Origin: Gilliamella apicola | GTDB lineage: Bacteria > Pseudomonadota > Gammaproteobacteria > Enterobacterales > Orbaceae | Assembly: GCF_003202915.1 (NCBI RefSeq) | Contig: NZ_QGLP01000006.1 | Coordinates: 1 to 64,000 of the forward strand | DNA: 64,000 nucleotides | Direction of reading: 5' to 3' | Shown: positions 35,893 through 46,140 of the stretch, piece by piece | How positions within the stretch are numbered: the stretch's first letter is position 1 | How the letters are laid out: each line of letters starts with the position of its first letter | The notes under the pieces: generated by a model | Database searches by the model: none | Seen by the model: the letters and a program-made list of their open reading frames with translations, nothing else | What the model was told of the DNA's origin: nothing | Translations under genes and position numbers: made by a program

Positions 35893-37032
35893 ATGACAAA
35901 CGCAGTTGCTCCGCTTATCGAACAGCTTTTTCTCGATTTACATAAAAATCCAGAGCTTTCAAATCAAGAGTTTGAAACCACTAAAAAGCTAAGATCTTAC
36001 TTAGAAAGAGCCAATATTCATATTTTAGAGTTAGGCGCAAAAACTGGGGTTATTGCTGAAATTGGCTCAGGCGGACCAGTTTTAGCCCTAAGAGCTGATA
36101 TTGACGCCCTACCCATTGATGAGCAATCTGATTGCCAATACCGTTCAACAAAACAAGGGGTTATGCATGCTTGTGGTCATGATCTGCACACTTGCGTTTT
36201 AATGGGAACCGCTCATCTATTAAAAGCCAATGAAACACATTTAAAAGGGACTGTCCGTTTACTTTTTCAACCTGCCGAAGAGAATTTTAGTGGCGCGTTA
36301 CATTTTATTGAAATTGGTGCACTTAATGGTGTCGATGCTATTTTGGGTATGCATAATAATCCGAATTTAACCATTAACCAAATGGCCTCACGAGCAGGGC
36401 CGTTTTCAGCTAACGTTGATCGTATTGAAATTACCATAAAAGGAGTTGGTGCACATGCAGCAAGGCCTGAAGCTGGGATTGATCCAATTGTTATTGGTTC
36501 ACAAATCGTTAACGCTATACAGACAATATCAAGTCGCACAGTAAGTGGGCTTGATGCAGTTGTTGTCAGCATTACCAAATTTTTAGGCGGAAACACATGG
36601 AATGTTATTCCTCAAACGGTTGAGATGGAGGGCACGGTTAGAACACTTACGCCAGAAATAAGACTAAAAGTTAAGCAACAATTAAAAAGTATTGTTGAAA
36701 ATATCGCCCTTAGTATGGGCGCTAATGCAGAGCTAAGATGGTTTGATGGTCCACCATCTATCATCAATATGGCTAAATGGGTCGACTTTTGTCAAAAAAT
36801 TGCTGAACAAGAAGGTTATGAGGTCATTGATTTTCAACCACAACTTGGCGGTGAAGACTTTGCCCACTATTTACATCATCTACCCGGCGCATTTATCAAT
36901 CTTGGATCGCAAAGTCCTTATGCCTTGCATCATCCAAAATTTTTAGTTAATCGAGACATGATAATGCCAGCTGCCAATTATTTAGCCAAACTCGCTGAGC
37001 AAGGATTAATTGAATTAGCCCAACATCGATAG
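35893..37032 (+). CDS. M20D-family amidohydrolase linked to a MetNI transporter
   Basis: The 379-aa protein (ATG at 35893; the frame is open from a TTG at 35872) is an M20D peptidase/aminoacylase: ALRADIDALPI, MHACGHDLHT (metal ligands), QPAEEN, GMHNNPN, GVGAHAARPEAGIDP in the lid domain and ALHHPKF near the end. It should deacylate an N-acyl amino acid or similar amide. metN starts 10 bp downstream, so the hydrolase probably acts on what MetQNI brings in, such as an N-acylated or conjugated methionine or cysteine derivative. That substrate is inference from context. Confidence 0.85.
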   Translation: MTNAVAPLIEQLFLDLHKNPELSNQEFETTKKLRSYLERANIHILELGAKTGVIAEIGSGGPVLALRADIDALPIDEQSDCQYRSTKQGVMHACGHDLHTCVLMGTAHLLKANETHLKGTVRLLFQPAEENFSGALHFIEIGALNGVDAILGMHNNPNLTINQMASRAGPFSANVDRIEITIKGVGAHAARPEAGIDPIVIGSQIVNAIQTISSRTVSGLDAVVVSITKFLGGNTWNVIPQTVEMEGTVRTLTPEIRLKVKQQLKSIVENIALSMGANAELRWFDGPPSIINMAKWVDFCQKIAEQEGYEVIDFQPQLGGEDFAHYLHHLPGAFINLGSQSPYALHHPKFLVNRDMIMPAANYLAKLAEQGLIELAQHR

Positions 37033-37042
37033 GTATTACATA

Positions 37043-38086
37043 ATGATAAAATTTGAAAATGTATCTAAACTATATGAGCGCAATGGCGTTACCACCCAAG
37101 CATTACAAGACATTAATTTAACTATCCAAAAAGGCGATATTTACGGCATCATTGGTTATAGTGGTGCAGGAAAAAGTACCCTAGTACGTCTAATTAATTT
37201 TCTTGAAAAACCTACTCAAGGTAATGTTATTATTCAAAATCAATCATTAAATCAATTATCAAATTCGCAATTACGCCAAGTACGCCGTAAAATCGGTATG
37301 ATATTTCAACATTTCAATTTACTTGAATCTAAAACCGTATATGAAAATGTAGCCATACCTTTAGTTCTCATCAAAAAAGATAAAAAAGCTATTAAAAAGA
37401 AAGTTTTTGAACTGCTTGAATTTGTTGGATTAAGTGACAAAGCCTCTAGCTACCCCAAAGAGTTATCTGGTGGACAGAAACAACGTATCGGTATTGCCCG
37501 CGCTTTAGCCAATGATCCCGATATTTTACTTTGTGATGAAGCTACATCAGCACTCGATCCGCAAACCACGCAATCTATTTTAGAATTGATTAAAAAAATT
37601 AATGATAAATATAGAATAACTGTCGTCCTAATTACCCACGAAATGCACGTAATACAGCAAATCTGTCATAAAGTGGCTGTGATGGAAAAAGGTAAAATAA
37701 TTGAACATGGCAATGTAGTTGATGTTTTTGGTCACCCAAAACATAAAACGACCCAAAAATTTGTTAGTTCAGTCATTAATGATCAAATACCTAAAGGTGT
37801 TGTTGAAAATCTTTTAGAGATTGAGGGAGATAAACACAATATTAAATTGTTCAAACTCGAATTTTTAGGCCGTTCAGCATCTGAGCCGGTTATAAATGCT
37901 CTGATAATACAACAAAAAGTGGTAGTTAATATCTTATTTGCCCATATGTCCGAAATCGAAAAAACCGTATTAGGCAGTATGTTTGTTCAATTAAAGGGAA
38001 GTGATAGTAATATCGAACAATCGGTGCAATTTCTTCGCGAAAATGGGGTTAACGTTACAGAAATCCAACATTGGGAGAATAACTAA
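37043..38086 (+). CDS. metN: Methionine-type ABC transporter ATP-binding protein
   Basis: MetN energises MetI. The 347-aa protein has Walker A GYSGAGKSTLVRLIN, the signature LSGGQKQRIGIARALA, Walker B ILLCDEATSALDP, and a C-terminal NIL/ACT-like domain (about 265-340) through which methionine allosterically inhibits the E. coli transporter. The stop codon overlaps the metI start (ATGG/TAATGG), indicating translational coupling. Its operon partner upstream is the M20 hydrolase. Confidence 0.92.
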   Translation: MIKFENVSKLYERNGVTTQALQDINLTIQKGDIYGIIGYSGAGKSTLVRLINFLEKPTQGNVIIQNQSLNQLSNSQLRQVRRKIGMIFQHFNLLESKTVYENVAIPLVLIKKDKKAIKKKVFELLEFVGLSDKASSYPKELSGGQKQRIGIARALANDPDILLCDEATSALDPQTTQSILELIKKINDKYRITVVLITHEMHVIQQICHKVAVMEKGKIIEHGNVVDVFGHPKHKTTQKFVSSVINDQIPKGVVENLLEIEGDKHNIKLFKLEFLGRSASEPVINALIIQQKVVVNILFAHMSEIEKTVLGSMFVQLKGSDSNIEQSVQFLRENGVNVTEIQHWENN

Positions 38087-38784
38087 TGGAAGTAGTAAGT
38101 GATTTTATCAATTATGTGAATACTAATTTTTTAAGCCGAGTAACAGTTGAACAATATGCACAAGCTTCGATAGACACATTATATATGGTTGTTTTTTCGT
38201 TAATATTAGGCGCCTTAATCGGTATTCCATTAGGAATTTGCTTAGTTACCACGCGACCTTCTGGTTTACTTGAGAATAAACGGGTTTATCAGATCATCAA
38301 TCCAATTATCAATTTTGTTCGATCATTACCTTTTATTATTCTACTCTTTTCGCTTCATTCATTTACCTATTTTATAGTCCGTACTTCTATCGGTACTACA
38401 GCAGCAATTGTACCTTTAACATTTTATGTTGCTCCCTATATTGCCAGGTTAGTTGAAAACTCATTATTAGAGGTGAAGAGTGGTATTATTGAAGCCGCTG
38501 AATCTATGGGGGCCACTCCGGTACAAATTATTTGGCATTTTATGCTTCCGGAAGCATTTAGCTCTTTGATTTTAACTTTCACTACCGCCACAATTGGTTT
38601 GATTGGTGCAACAGCAATGGCTGGTGCTATTGGCGCCGGCGGTATTGGTGATGTTGCCTATTCACAAGGTTACCAACGCTTTGATGATACAGTTATCTAT
38701 ATCTGTGTGGTGATTTTAGTTATCTCAATACAGATTGTACAAAGTACGGGGAATTATTTAGCTCGCAAAGCAAGACACGAATAA
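38086..38784 (+). CDS. metI: Methionine-type ABC transporter permease
   Basis: MetI is the membrane subunit of the importer. The 232-aa protein has five membrane helices and the coupling EAA motif EAAESMGATPVQIIWHFMLP, followed by GATAMAGAIGAGGIGDVAYSQGY, characteristic of MetI. It overlaps the end of metN and is the last gene of the hydrolase-metN-metI operon. An intergenic region of about 270 bp separates it from mlaF. Confidence 0.93.
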   Translation: MEVVSDFINYVNTNFLSRVTVEQYAQASIDTLYMVVFSLILGALIGIPLGICLVTTRPSGLLENKRVYQIINPIINFVRSLPFIILLFSLHSFTYFIVRTSIGTTAAIVPLTFYVAPYIARLVENSLLEVKSGIIEAAESMGATPVQIIWHFMLPEAFSSLILTFTTATIGLIGATAMAGAIGAGGIGDVAYSQGYQRFDDTVIYICVVILVISIQIVQSTGNYLARKARHE

Positions 38785-39051
38785 TAGCCAGTTTTAAATC
38801 ATATTGCGGTACTTTATAGTGGTGTTTACTAATGAACGCCACTATTTATCACATTAATTAACAAGCAGTAATCAACAATCATCAAATAATTGTAATTTAA
38901 AATAAAGTTTTAGCATAAAATGACGAACAATAAAATTCTATATGTTCTATTATTAACAATACTAAATTAGCAAATTGTTTAATAGATTTGTATATTTGGA
39001 ATAATCAAGTAAAATAATCGACATTTAATTATGGTAGTGTAGGAACTCATT

Positions 39052-39867
39052 GTGACCAACATATTACAAAAGAACCTGGTCGAGATACACGATATGTCTT
39101 TTTATCGTGGGACTCGTCCTATTTATAAAAATATGAACTTGACGGTTCCTAAAGGAAAAGTTACCGCAATTATGGGGCCATCAGGGATAGGGAAAACTAC
39201 GCTATTAAGATTGATTGGTGGACAACTTAAACCACAATCTGGCCAAATTTTGTTTGATGGTGAAGATGTGCCAAGCATGACTCGTTCGCGACTATATGAA
39301 GTCCGAAAACGAATGAGTATGTTATTCCAATCAGGTGCACTATTCACTGACTTATCGGTGTTTGATAATGTTGCTTATCCATTACGAGAGCATTTTAATT
39401 TACCGAAACCAGTTTTACATAATTTGGTATTGATGAAATTACAATCTGTAGGACTTCGTGGTGCAGCAGATATGATGCCATCAGAATTATCTGGCGGCAT
39501 GGCACGGCGAGCAGCTTTAGCACGGGCAATAGCACTCGATCCTGACTTGATTATGTTTGACGAACCTTTTGCTGGACAAGATCCTATATCCATGGGCGTC
39601 ATTGTTAAACTGATATCTGAAATCAACCAATCACTTGGACTTACCTGTATTGTTGTTAGCCATGATGTTAATGAGGTATTGAGTATCGCCGATTATGCTT
39701 ATATCGTTGCAGAACAACATATTATCGCTGGTGGTACCTCAGAAGAATTACGCAATAATGATGATTTACGTGTAAAACAATTCCTTGAAGGGTTAGCTGA
39801 TGGTCCAGTACCATTTCATTATCCGGCAATTGATTACAAATTAGACCTAAGTAGAGGTGCAAACTAA
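39052..39867 (+). CDS. mlaF: Phospholipid ABC transporter ATP-binding protein MlaF
   Basis: MlaF is the ATPase of the MlaFEDB inner-membrane complex that maintains outer-membrane lipid asymmetry. The 271-aa protein starts with GTG (AGGA 7 bp upstream). It contains Walker [16 protein letters not shown], signature [19 protein letters not shown] and Walker [14 protein letters not shown]. Its stop overlaps the mlaE start. It opens the mlaFEDCB-ibaG operon, whose promoter lies in the preceding 270 bp. Confidence 0.96.
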   Translation: MTNILQKNLVEIHDMSFYRGTRPIYKNMNLTVPKGKVTAIMGPSGIGKTTLLRLIGGQLKPQSGQILFDGEDVPSMTRSRLYEVRKRMSMLFQSGALFTDLSVFDNVAYPLREHFNLPKPVLHNLVLMKLQSVGLRGAADMMPSELSGGMARRAALARAIALDPDLIMFDEPFAGQDPISMGVIVKLISEINQSLGLTCIVVSHDVNEVLSIADYAYIVAEQHIIAGGTSEELRNNDDLRVKQFLEGLADGPVPFHYPAIDYKLDLSRGAN

Positions 39868-40646
39868 TGTTAGATTTAATTGCAAAACTTGGGCGATCAA
39901 TCATTAATATCATCGCTATGTTAGGTCGCTCTGGACTTATGCTATTTGGTGCACTTATTGGTAAGCCTCAATTTAGCAAACAATTCCCATTACTTGTTAA
40001 ACAATTTTACTTTGTCGGTGTACAATCGCTATCCATTATTATCGTATCAGGTCTTTTTATAGGTATGGTACTAGCACTACAAGGTTACTTCATTTTAACC
40101 ACCTTTGGTGCTGAAGCCAGTTTAGGTATGTTAGTTGCACTTGCGCTGTTACGCGAACTAGGCCCTGTCGTTGCTGGATTGCTTTTTGCTGGTCGTGCCG
40201 GTTCAGCATTAACGGCTGAAATTGGTTTGATGAAAGCAACCGAGCAACTATCAAGTATGGAAATGATGGCAGTTGACCCATTAAGACGAATTATCGCGCC
40301 ACGATTTTGGGCTGGATTTTTTTGTATGCCCTTTTTAACAGCGATCTTTGTTGCTGTTGGCATTTTAGGTGGGGTATTAGTCGGCGTTGATTGGAAAGGT
40401 ATTGATGCTGGATTTTTCTGGTCTTCAATTCAAAGCAATGTCGATTGGTGGCATGATTTAGGTAACTGTTTTATTAAAAGCTTTGCATTTGCAATCGCCA
40501 GTACTTGGATTGCGCTATTTAATGGTTATGATTGCATGCCAACATCAGAAGGAATCAGTCGGGCAACAACGAATACCGTTGTCTATTCATCATTAGTTAT
40601 TTTGGGGTTAGATTTTATTTTAACCGCATTAATGTTTAGTAATTGA
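39867..40646 (+). CDS. mlaE: Phospholipid ABC transporter permease MlaE
   Basis: MlaE is the transmembrane subunit that couples ATP use to lipid movement through the MlaD hexamer. The 259-aa protein has an N-terminal interfacial helix and five membrane helices. Typical segments are [38 protein letters not shown] and [20 protein letters not shown], including the family ExG-like coupling region. It is translationally coupled to mlaF. Confidence 0.96.
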   Translation: MLDLIAKLGRSIINIIAMLGRSGLMLFGALIGKPQFSKQFPLLVKQFYFVGVQSLSIIIVSGLFIGMVLALQGYFILTTFGAEASLGMLVALALLRELGPVVAGLLFAGRAGSALTAEIGLMKATEQLSSMEMMAVDPLRRIIAPRFWAGFFCMPFLTAIFVAVGILGGVLVGVDWKGIDAGFFWSSIQSNVDWWHDLGNCFIKSFAFAIASTWIALFNGYDCMPTSEGISRATTNTVVYSSLVILGLDFILTALMFSN

Positions 40647-40657
40647 GGTCATTAAAC

Positions 40658-41236
40658 ATGAGTCGTAAAGTTGAAATTACAGTAGGATTTTTTATGGTAC
40701 TGGTTATCTGTTCAGTACTATTTTTATGTTTTCGAGTTACCGATCCAACTTCCTTCGCTAGCCATAATTCCTACCGTGTTTATGCTGTATTTGATAATAT
40801 TGGTGGATTAAAAGTAAGATCACCGATTAAAATCGGCGGCGTTGTGATTGGGCGGGTAAGTAATATTAGCCTTAAATCAGAAAATGGTAATACTTATAAA
40901 CCCTATGTCACAATGGATTTAGATGCTCAATACGATAGAATTCCGAGTTCCAGTTCGCTTTCAATCAAAACCTCTGGCCTATTAGGTGAACAATTTATTG
41001 ATATCAACTTTGGGTTAGATCAAAGCATCGAACATGAACTTGATTCTTTAGATTCCGACACCACAACAACTACTAATAATAGTAATAATAAACCAGCTTA
41101 TCTTGAAGACGGTTATGTCATTAGTAACACCAAACCTGCCATGGTGATTGAAGATTTAATTGGGCAGTTTTTATACAGCGTTGGTGGGTCGTCAGCTAAA
41201 GATAACAAACAAGATACCAATGAAAGTAAGGAGTAA
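40658..41236 (+). CDS. mlaD: Phospholipid transport MCE protein MlaD
   Basis: MlaD forms a hexameric ring in the periplasm, carrying lipid between MlaE and MlaC. The ATG at 40658 (GAGG upstream) is preferred to the TTG that opens the frame at 40643. The 192-aa product has one N-terminal membrane helix (EITVGFFMVLVICSVLFLCF), the MCE domain beginning YRVYAVFDNIGGLKVRSPIK with IGGVVIGRV, and a polar Asn/Thr-rich insert (TTTTTNNSNNK) before the C-terminal helix that lines the pore. Confidence 0.94.
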   Translation: MSRKVEITVGFFMVLVICSVLFLCFRVTDPTSFASHNSYRVYAVFDNIGGLKVRSPIKIGGVVIGRVSNISLKSENGNTYKPYVTMDLDAQYDRIPSSSSLSIKTSGLLGEQFIDINFGLDQSIEHELDSLDSDTTTTTNNSNNKPAYLEDGYVISNTKPAMVIEDLIGQFLYSVGGSSAKDNKQDTNESKE

Positions 41237-41238
41237 CT

Positions 41239-41880
41239 ATGTTAACCAAATTTAAACAAACCCTTTTTTTAGTAATCGCATTAGTGATAAGTACGTCAAC
41301 ATTTGCTAACGATCCATATAATGATATGCAAGTTGCTGCTGATAAAATTTTTAACACGATGAAAGAACAATCTGCATCAATTAAGTCAAATCCAAACAAA
41401 CTTAAAGATATTGTAAGAGCAGATCTATTACCTTATGTACAAGTTAAATATGCTGGCGCCTTAATCTTAGGTGACGCCTATAAATCAGCAACCAAAGAAC
41501 AACAAACTGCTTATTTTACCGCTTTTGAAAACTATTTAGTTCAAGCTTTTGCTCAAGCACTTTCAATGTACAACGGTCAAACTTACCAAGTTGAAAAATC
41601 AAAAGATTTAACCAATAAATCACTTGTTTCAATTCGCGTCCTTTTAAATCAACCAGACAAAAATCAACAACCTATACGTATCGATTTTCAGTGGCGTAAA
41701 AATACAGTAACCGGTGAGTGGAAAGCTTATGATTTAACAGCTGAAGGGGTGAGCATGGTTACCACTAAACAAAACGAATGGGCAACTATTTTACGCCAAA
41801 GTGGTATTGATGCATTAACCAAACAATTAAATGATCTATCCAACCGCAAAATTGATCCAAACGAAAAACAAAAAGGTTAG
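41239..41880 (+). CDS. mlaC: Periplasmic phospholipid-binding protein MlaC
   Basis: MlaC shuttles phospholipids across the periplasm between the MlaA-OmpF/C complex and MlaD. The 213-aa precursor has a Sec signal (MLTKFKQTLFLVIALVISTS ending TFA) and the MlaC/Ttg2D fold with VRADLLPYVQVKYAGALILG and a C-terminal VTTKQNEWATILRQSGIDAL segment. It follows mlaD after 2 bp. The porins at 25792 and 27241 could serve as MlaA partners. Confidence 0.94.
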   Translation: MLTKFKQTLFLVIALVISTSTFANDPYNDMQVAADKIFNTMKEQSASIKSNPNKLKDIVRADLLPYVQVKYAGALILGDAYKSATKEQQTAYFTAFENYLVQAFAQALSMYNGQTYQVEKSKDLTNKSLVSIRVLLNQPDKNQQPIRIDFQWRKNTVTGEWKAYDLTAEGVSMVTTKQNEWATILRQSGIDALTKQLNDLSNRKIDPNEKQKG

Positions 41881-41886
41881 TTCATT

Positions 41887-42159
41887 ATGTCGCGAATCCA
41901 AACAGAAAAACAACAAAATTCACTTAATTTAATGGGTGAGCTTGATACTCACTCATTAAATGATTTATGGGTTTCCCAAGATACGCTCTTTAGTGATGTA
42001 ACCCATATTGATGTGGCTAAAGTAACTCGGGTTGACTCTTCTGGGCTCGCGACACTTGTCTATTTTTGTAATCAATATAATCTAAAATTGACAGGGATTA
42101 GTCCCCAATTACAAACACTAATTGAACTTTATGATTTGCAAACAGTTATCAATCAGTAA
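41887..42159 (+). CDS. mlaB: STAS-domain protein MlaB
   Basis: MlaB is the small cytoplasmic STAS subunit that binds MlaF and is needed for assembly and activity of the transporter. The 90-aa protein is a single STAS domain with the helix-capping motif THIDVAKVTRVDSSGLATLV (Ser-Ser in the conserved loop). It follows mlaC by 6 bp. Confidence 0.93.
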   Translation: MSRIQTEKQQNSLNLMGELDTHSLNDLWVSQDTLFSDVTHIDVAKVTRVDSSGLATLVYFCNQYNLKLTGISPQLQTLIELYDLQTVINQ

Positions 42160-42236
42160 CCATTTATGCAAATAGCTAGTTCAAAACCCCGTTCCGCAAC
42201 TTTTTTATAAATAGTAAGTAAATACTGAGTTTAATA

Positions 42237-42494
42237 ATGGATAAGCAAGAAATTATAGCTAAATTAAAAAATTCACTAAACCTTGACGAGGTTCATGTTA
42301 TGACCGATGATGGTAGCCATTTTCGAGTTATTGCCGTTGGCGAAATGTTTGCTGAATTAAGTCGAGTAAAAAAACAACAAGCTATTTATGCACCTTTAGC
42401 CGAATTTATTAATGATAATCGAATACATGCATTATCAATCAAAACTTATACACCAGCTGAATGGCAACGTGAGCGCAAATTGATGGGTTTATAA
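42237..42494 (+). CDS. ibaG: BolA-family iron metabolism protein IbaG
   Basis: IbaG (YrbA) is a BolA-like protein that binds monothiol glutaredoxin with an Fe-S cluster. The 85-aa protein has [20 protein letters not shown], then [20 protein letters not shown] and [14 protein letters not shown], with the conserved RVKKQQ region and the Cys/His pocket residue His in GSHF. It sits at the end of the mla operon, as in E. coli, but murA does not follow; prlC does. Confidence 0.93.
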   Translation: MDKQEIIAKLKNSLNLDEVHVMTDDGSHFRVIAVGEMFAELSRVKKQQAIYAPLAEFINDNRIHALSIKTYTPAEWQRERKLMGL

Positions 42495-42588
42495 TTAAAC
42501 CCAATGAACCTAGAGGCTTGAATTAAGTTTTCTAAGCCACAACATAATGTTTTATTAAAAACATAATCATTGCATAAGGTATCGCAGT

Positions 42589-44616
42589 ATGACTAACCCA
42601 CTATTAAGCAATTCACCATTACCCCGATTTTCACAAATCAAACCTGAACATGTTTTACCTGCTATTAAAGAGACATTAAACAACTGCCGCAAAACAATTG
42701 AATCAGTGCTTGAGCAACATAGTGAATTCACTTGGGATAATTTAATTCAACCCTTAGATGAGATGGATGAAAAATTTAGCCGAGCTTGGTCACCAGTTAG
42801 TCATCTTAATTCAGTAAAAAATAGTCCTGAATTACGTGAGGCCTATGAAGCTTGTTTACCATTACTCTCTGAATACAGCACTTGGGTAGGACAACATAAA
42901 CCTTTATACCAAGCCTATAAACAACTTAAAGATAGCAAACACTACGAAAATTTAAGCAAAGCACAGAAAAAAGTGATCGACAATGCTCTGCGTGATTTTG
43001 AATTATCGGGTATTGGGTTGTCGGAAGATAAGCAAAAACGTTATGGGGAAATCGTTGCCAAACTTTCAGAGTTATCTTCGCAATATAGTAATAATGTATT
43101 AGATGCTACTATGGGGTGGTCAAAACTTATCAGTAATGTTGAAGATTTAGCCGGAATGCCAGAAAGTGCATTAACTGCCGCCAAAGAACAAGCGAAAGCA
43201 AAAGATCAAGAAGGTTGGTTATTAACACTTGATATTCCGAGTTATTTACCGGTAATGACCTACTGTGATAATCGAGATTTACGCTTTGAACTTTATCAAG
43301 CATATAATACCCGCGCATCAGACCAAGGTCCTGATGCGGGTAAATGGGATAACACAGAAATCATCAAGCAAATATTATCGCTTCGTGCTGAACTTGCACA
43401 ATTACTCGGTTTTACCACTTATGCCGACAAGTCATTAGCAACCAAAATGGCTGAAACAACGACTCAAGTTACTGAATTTCTGAATGATTTAGCCAGAAAA
43501 GCTAAACCACAAGGCGAAAAGGAGCTAGCCGATCTTAAAAGATATGCTTATGAATACTTTGGTGCAAGTGATATTAAACCATGGGATATCGCTTATTACA
43601 GTGAAAAGCAAAAGCAACATCTTTACACCATTAATGATGAAGAGCTTCGTCCTTACTTTCCAGAGCAACGTGTGGTTAACGGATTATTTGCAGTGGTTCA
43701 GCGTATTTTTGGTATTACTGCCAAACAGCGGCATGATGTTGAAGTCTGGGCGCCAGAAGTCAAATTTTATGACCTTTATGACGCGACAGGTGAATTAAAG
43801 GGTAGTTTTTATCTTGATTTATATGCTCGTGAACATAAACGAGGCGGTGCGTGGATGGATGATTGCATCGGTCGAATGCGTTTTGCTGATGGTCATATCC
43901 AAAAACCAGTGGCCTATTTAACCTGTAACTTCAATCGTCCAATTGGCGATAAACCGGCATTATTCACCCATAATGAAGTTACCACATTATTCCATGAATT
44001 CGGCCATGGGTTGCATCATATGTTAACTGAAATTGACGTATCATCAGTGGCTGGTATCAATGGCGTGCCATGGGATGCAGTTGAATTACCGAGTCAATTT
44101 TTAGAAAATTGGTGTTGGCAACCTGAGGCGTTAGAATTTATTTCTGGCCATTATCAAACTGGTGAACCTTTACCACAACAAATGTTAGAAAAAATGCTTG
44201 ATGCCAAAAACTTCCAAGCTGCATTATTTATCTTGCGTCAGCTAGAATTTGGATTATTTGATTTCAAATTACATAGTGATAAAACGTCAGATATTTTAGA
44301 AACCTTAAAACAAGTCAGACAACAAGTTGCAGTGGTACCAACTGTTGATTGGGGCCGATTCCCTCACGCATTTAGTCATATTTTTGCTGGTGGTTATGCC
44401 GCTGGTTACTACAGCTATTTGTGGGCGGAAGTTTTATCTGCTGATGCATTTTCTCGCTTTGAAGAAGATGGTATTTTCAATCAAAATACTGGTAATGCTT
44501 TCTTGGATAATATCTTGTCTCAAGGTGGCAGCGATGAACCAATGACATTATTTAAGAATTTCCGTGGCCGTGAACCACAACTTGAGGCATTACTTCGTCA
44601 CTATGGTATCCACTAA
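42589..44616 (+). CDS. prlC: Oligopeptidase A
   Basis: PrlC is an M3 zinc metallopeptidase degrading oligopeptides such as cleaved signal peptides in the cytoplasm. The 675-aa length is typical (E. coli 680). The zinc motif [10 protein letters not shown] places His469 as the first ligand, with the third ligand Glu about 25 residues on ([11 protein letters not shown]). It begins [20 protein letters not shown]. Its 3' end overlaps the rsmJ start by 14 bp, an arrangement also seen in enterobacteria. Confidence 0.96.
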   Translation: MTNPLLSNSPLPRFSQIKPEHVLPAIKETLNNCRKTIESVLEQHSEFTWDNLIQPLDEMDEKFSRAWSPVSHLNSVKNSPELREAYEACLPLLSEYSTWVGQHKPLYQAYKQLKDSKHYENLSKAQKKVIDNALRDFELSGIGLSEDKQKRYGEIVAKLSELSSQYSNNVLDATMGWSKLISNVEDLAGMPESALTAAKEQAKAKDQEGWLLTLDIPSYLPVMTYCDNRDLRFELYQAYNTRASDQGPDAGKWDNTEIIKQILSLRAELAQLLGFTTYADKSLATKMAETTTQVTEFLNDLARKAKPQGEKELADLKRYAYEYFGASDIKPWDIAYYSEKQKQHLYTINDEELRPYFPEQRVVNGLFAVVQRIFGITAKQRHDVEVWAPEVKFYDLYDATGELKGSFYLDLYAREHKRGGAWMDDCIGRMRFADGHIQKPVAYLTCNFNRPIGDKPALFTHNEVTTLFHEFGHGLHHMLTEIDVSSVAGINGVPWDAVELPSQFLENWCWQPEALEFISGHYQTGEPLPQQMLEKMLDAKNFQAALFILRQLEFGLFDFKLHSDKTSDILETLKQVRQQVAVVPTVDWGRFPHAFSHIFAGGYAAGYYSYLWAEVLSADAFSRFEEDGIFNQNTGNAFLDNILSQGGSDEPMTLFKNFRGREPQLEALLRHYGIH

Positions 44617-45340
44617 TGTTAACACTGCTCAGCTAAAAGAGTTAGCTGAGCAGTGGTTATCCGAACATGCTGAACAACCATTTACTCTTGTTATTCGAAA
44701 CCATCAACTTGAGTTACAAAAAACAGATGAACCGAAATTAGGTGCAATTGCGGTTAATTTTGTGTCTGGTGCCATGGCTCATCGACGTCAATTTGGTGGC
44801 GGTCGCGGTGAAGCTATCGCCAAAGCAGTTGGGGTTAAAGGTAATTACTTACCTACCGTGGTTGATGCCACCGCTGGATTAGGCCGGGATGCATTTGTAT
44901 TAGCTTCGATTGGCTGTCGGGTTACTATGTTTGAGCGACATCCCGTAGTCGCAGCCTTATTAGCAGATGGCCTAGATCGCGCTTATCAAGATGCGACTAT
45001 TGGCCAATTATTACAAAAACAGTTAAATTTGATTTATAATTCAAGTTTACTTGGACTCAATTCTGGTCAGGAAAAACCTGACGTTGTTTATCTTGATCCG
45101 ATGTTTCCGCATCGACAAAAAAGCGCATTAGTCAAAAAAGAGATGCGTATTTTTCAACAATTAGTCGGTAGTGATCTCGATGCAGAAGAGTTGCTTGAGC
45201 CCGCAAGGCGATTAGCTAAAAAGCGAGTGGTAGTTAAACGACCTGATTATGCGCCATTTTTAGCCAATCAAAAACCAACGGCTGAGATTAAAACTAAAAA
45301 TCACCGTTTTGATATTTACACGCCATCAGATTGTCTATAG
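44603..45340 (+). CDS. rsmJ: 16S rRNA (guanine1516-N2)-methyltransferase RsmJ
   Basis: RsmJ methylates G1516 of 16S rRNA using SAM. The ATG at 44603 gives 245 residues, near E. coli (250). The frame is open further upstream into prlC but without conservation. SAM-binding [20 protein letters not shown], the preceding [13 protein letters not shown] and the catalytic-site-like [20 protein letters not shown] are characteristic. It is coupled to prlC by overlap and followed after 15 bp by rsuA, another 16S modification enzyme. Confidence 0.94.
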   Translation: MVSTNVNTAQLKELAEQWLSEHAEQPFTLVIRNHQLELQKTDEPKLGAIAVNFVSGAMAHRRQFGGGRGEAIAKAVGVKGNYLPTVVDATAGLGRDAFVLASIGCRVTMFERHPVVAALLADGLDRAYQDATIGQLLQKQLNLIYNSSLLGLNSGQEKPDVVYLDPMFPHRQKSALVKKEMRIFQQLVGSDLDAEELLEPARRLAKKRVVVKRPDYAPFLANQKPTAEIKTKNHRFDIYTPSDCL

Positions 45341-45355
45341 GAATAGTATTTAAAT

Positions 45356-46045
45356 ATGCGACTGGATAAATTTTTGGCTCACCATCTAGGGGTAAGCCGA
45401 ACGATAGTTAATAAAGAACTCAAAGCCCAAAAAGTTACCGTTAATGGAGATGTTGTAAAATCAGGGACTTATCATATCTCATCTGACCAAATTGTGGAAT
45501 ATGATGGCGTCGAAATTGTCCCTATTACCGAAAATCGCTACTTCATGCTCAATAAACCGCAAGGTTATGTTTGTTCAACTGATGATCCTGATCATCCAAC
45601 TATCCTCTATTTTATTGATGAACCTATGTCGGAAAAACTGCATTCGGCAGGTAGATTAGATCTTGATACTACTGGGCTAGTTTTATTAACGGATGATGGT
45701 AAATGGTCCCATCGTATCACCTCACCTAAGCATCATTGTGAAAAAATTTACCAAGTAACGGTTGAGCAACCACTTACCACTAATCTTATTGAGATATTTA
45801 AACAAGGCATTCAGTTAAAAAGTGAAAAAACACTGACCGAGCCAGCTAAATTGATTATCATTGATGATTACCACGCCGAACTCACAATAAGTGAAGGGCG
45901 ATATCATCAAGTGAAACGAATGTTCGCAGCGGTAAATAACCATGTCACCCAATTACATCGCAAACAGATTGGCGTTATTGTTCTTGATATACCAGAAGGT
46001 GAATATCGGCCACTTACTCAAGATGAGATAAGCTCGTTTAATTAG
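45356..46045 (+). CDS. rsuA: 16S rRNA pseudouridine516 synthase RsuA
   Basis: RsuA converts U516 of 16S rRNA to pseudouridine. The 229-aa protein has an N-terminal S4 RNA-binding domain ([20 protein letters not shown]) and the RsuA-type catalytic motif [19 protein letters not shown] with the catalytic Asp in GRLDxxTxG. The [20 protein letters not shown] segment near the end is also conserved. It is followed by bcr, the same pair as in E. coli, after a strong hairpin. Confidence 0.94.
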   Translation: MRLDKFLAHHLGVSRTIVNKELKAQKVTVNGDVVKSGTYHISSDQIVEYDGVEIVPITENRYFMLNKPQGYVCSTDDPDHPTILYFIDEPMSEKLHSAGRLDLDTTGLVLLTDDGKWSHRITSPKHHCEKIYQVTVEQPLTTNLIEIFKQGIQLKSEKTLTEPAKLIIIDDYHAELTISEGRYHQVKRMFAAVNNHVTQLHRKQIGVIVLDIPEGEYRPLTQDEISSFN

Positions 46046-46076
46046 TATTTTTCATTAGCTCTAATAACTAATGATT

Positions 46077-46111
46077 TTTTGCTAAATTTTAGCTCATAAA
46101 ATTTAGCAAAA
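46077..46111. terminator. Long perfect hairpin between rsuA and bcr
   Basis: TTTTGCTAAATTTTA-GCTCA-TAAAATTTAGCAAAA is a 15-bp perfect stem with a 5-nt loop, starting and ending in T and A tracts. It probably terminates prlC-rsmJ-rsuA transcription and could work in both directions. Confidence 0.7.
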
Positions 46112-46140
46112 TATTTATTTAGCTCCAAAGGGATGACAAC

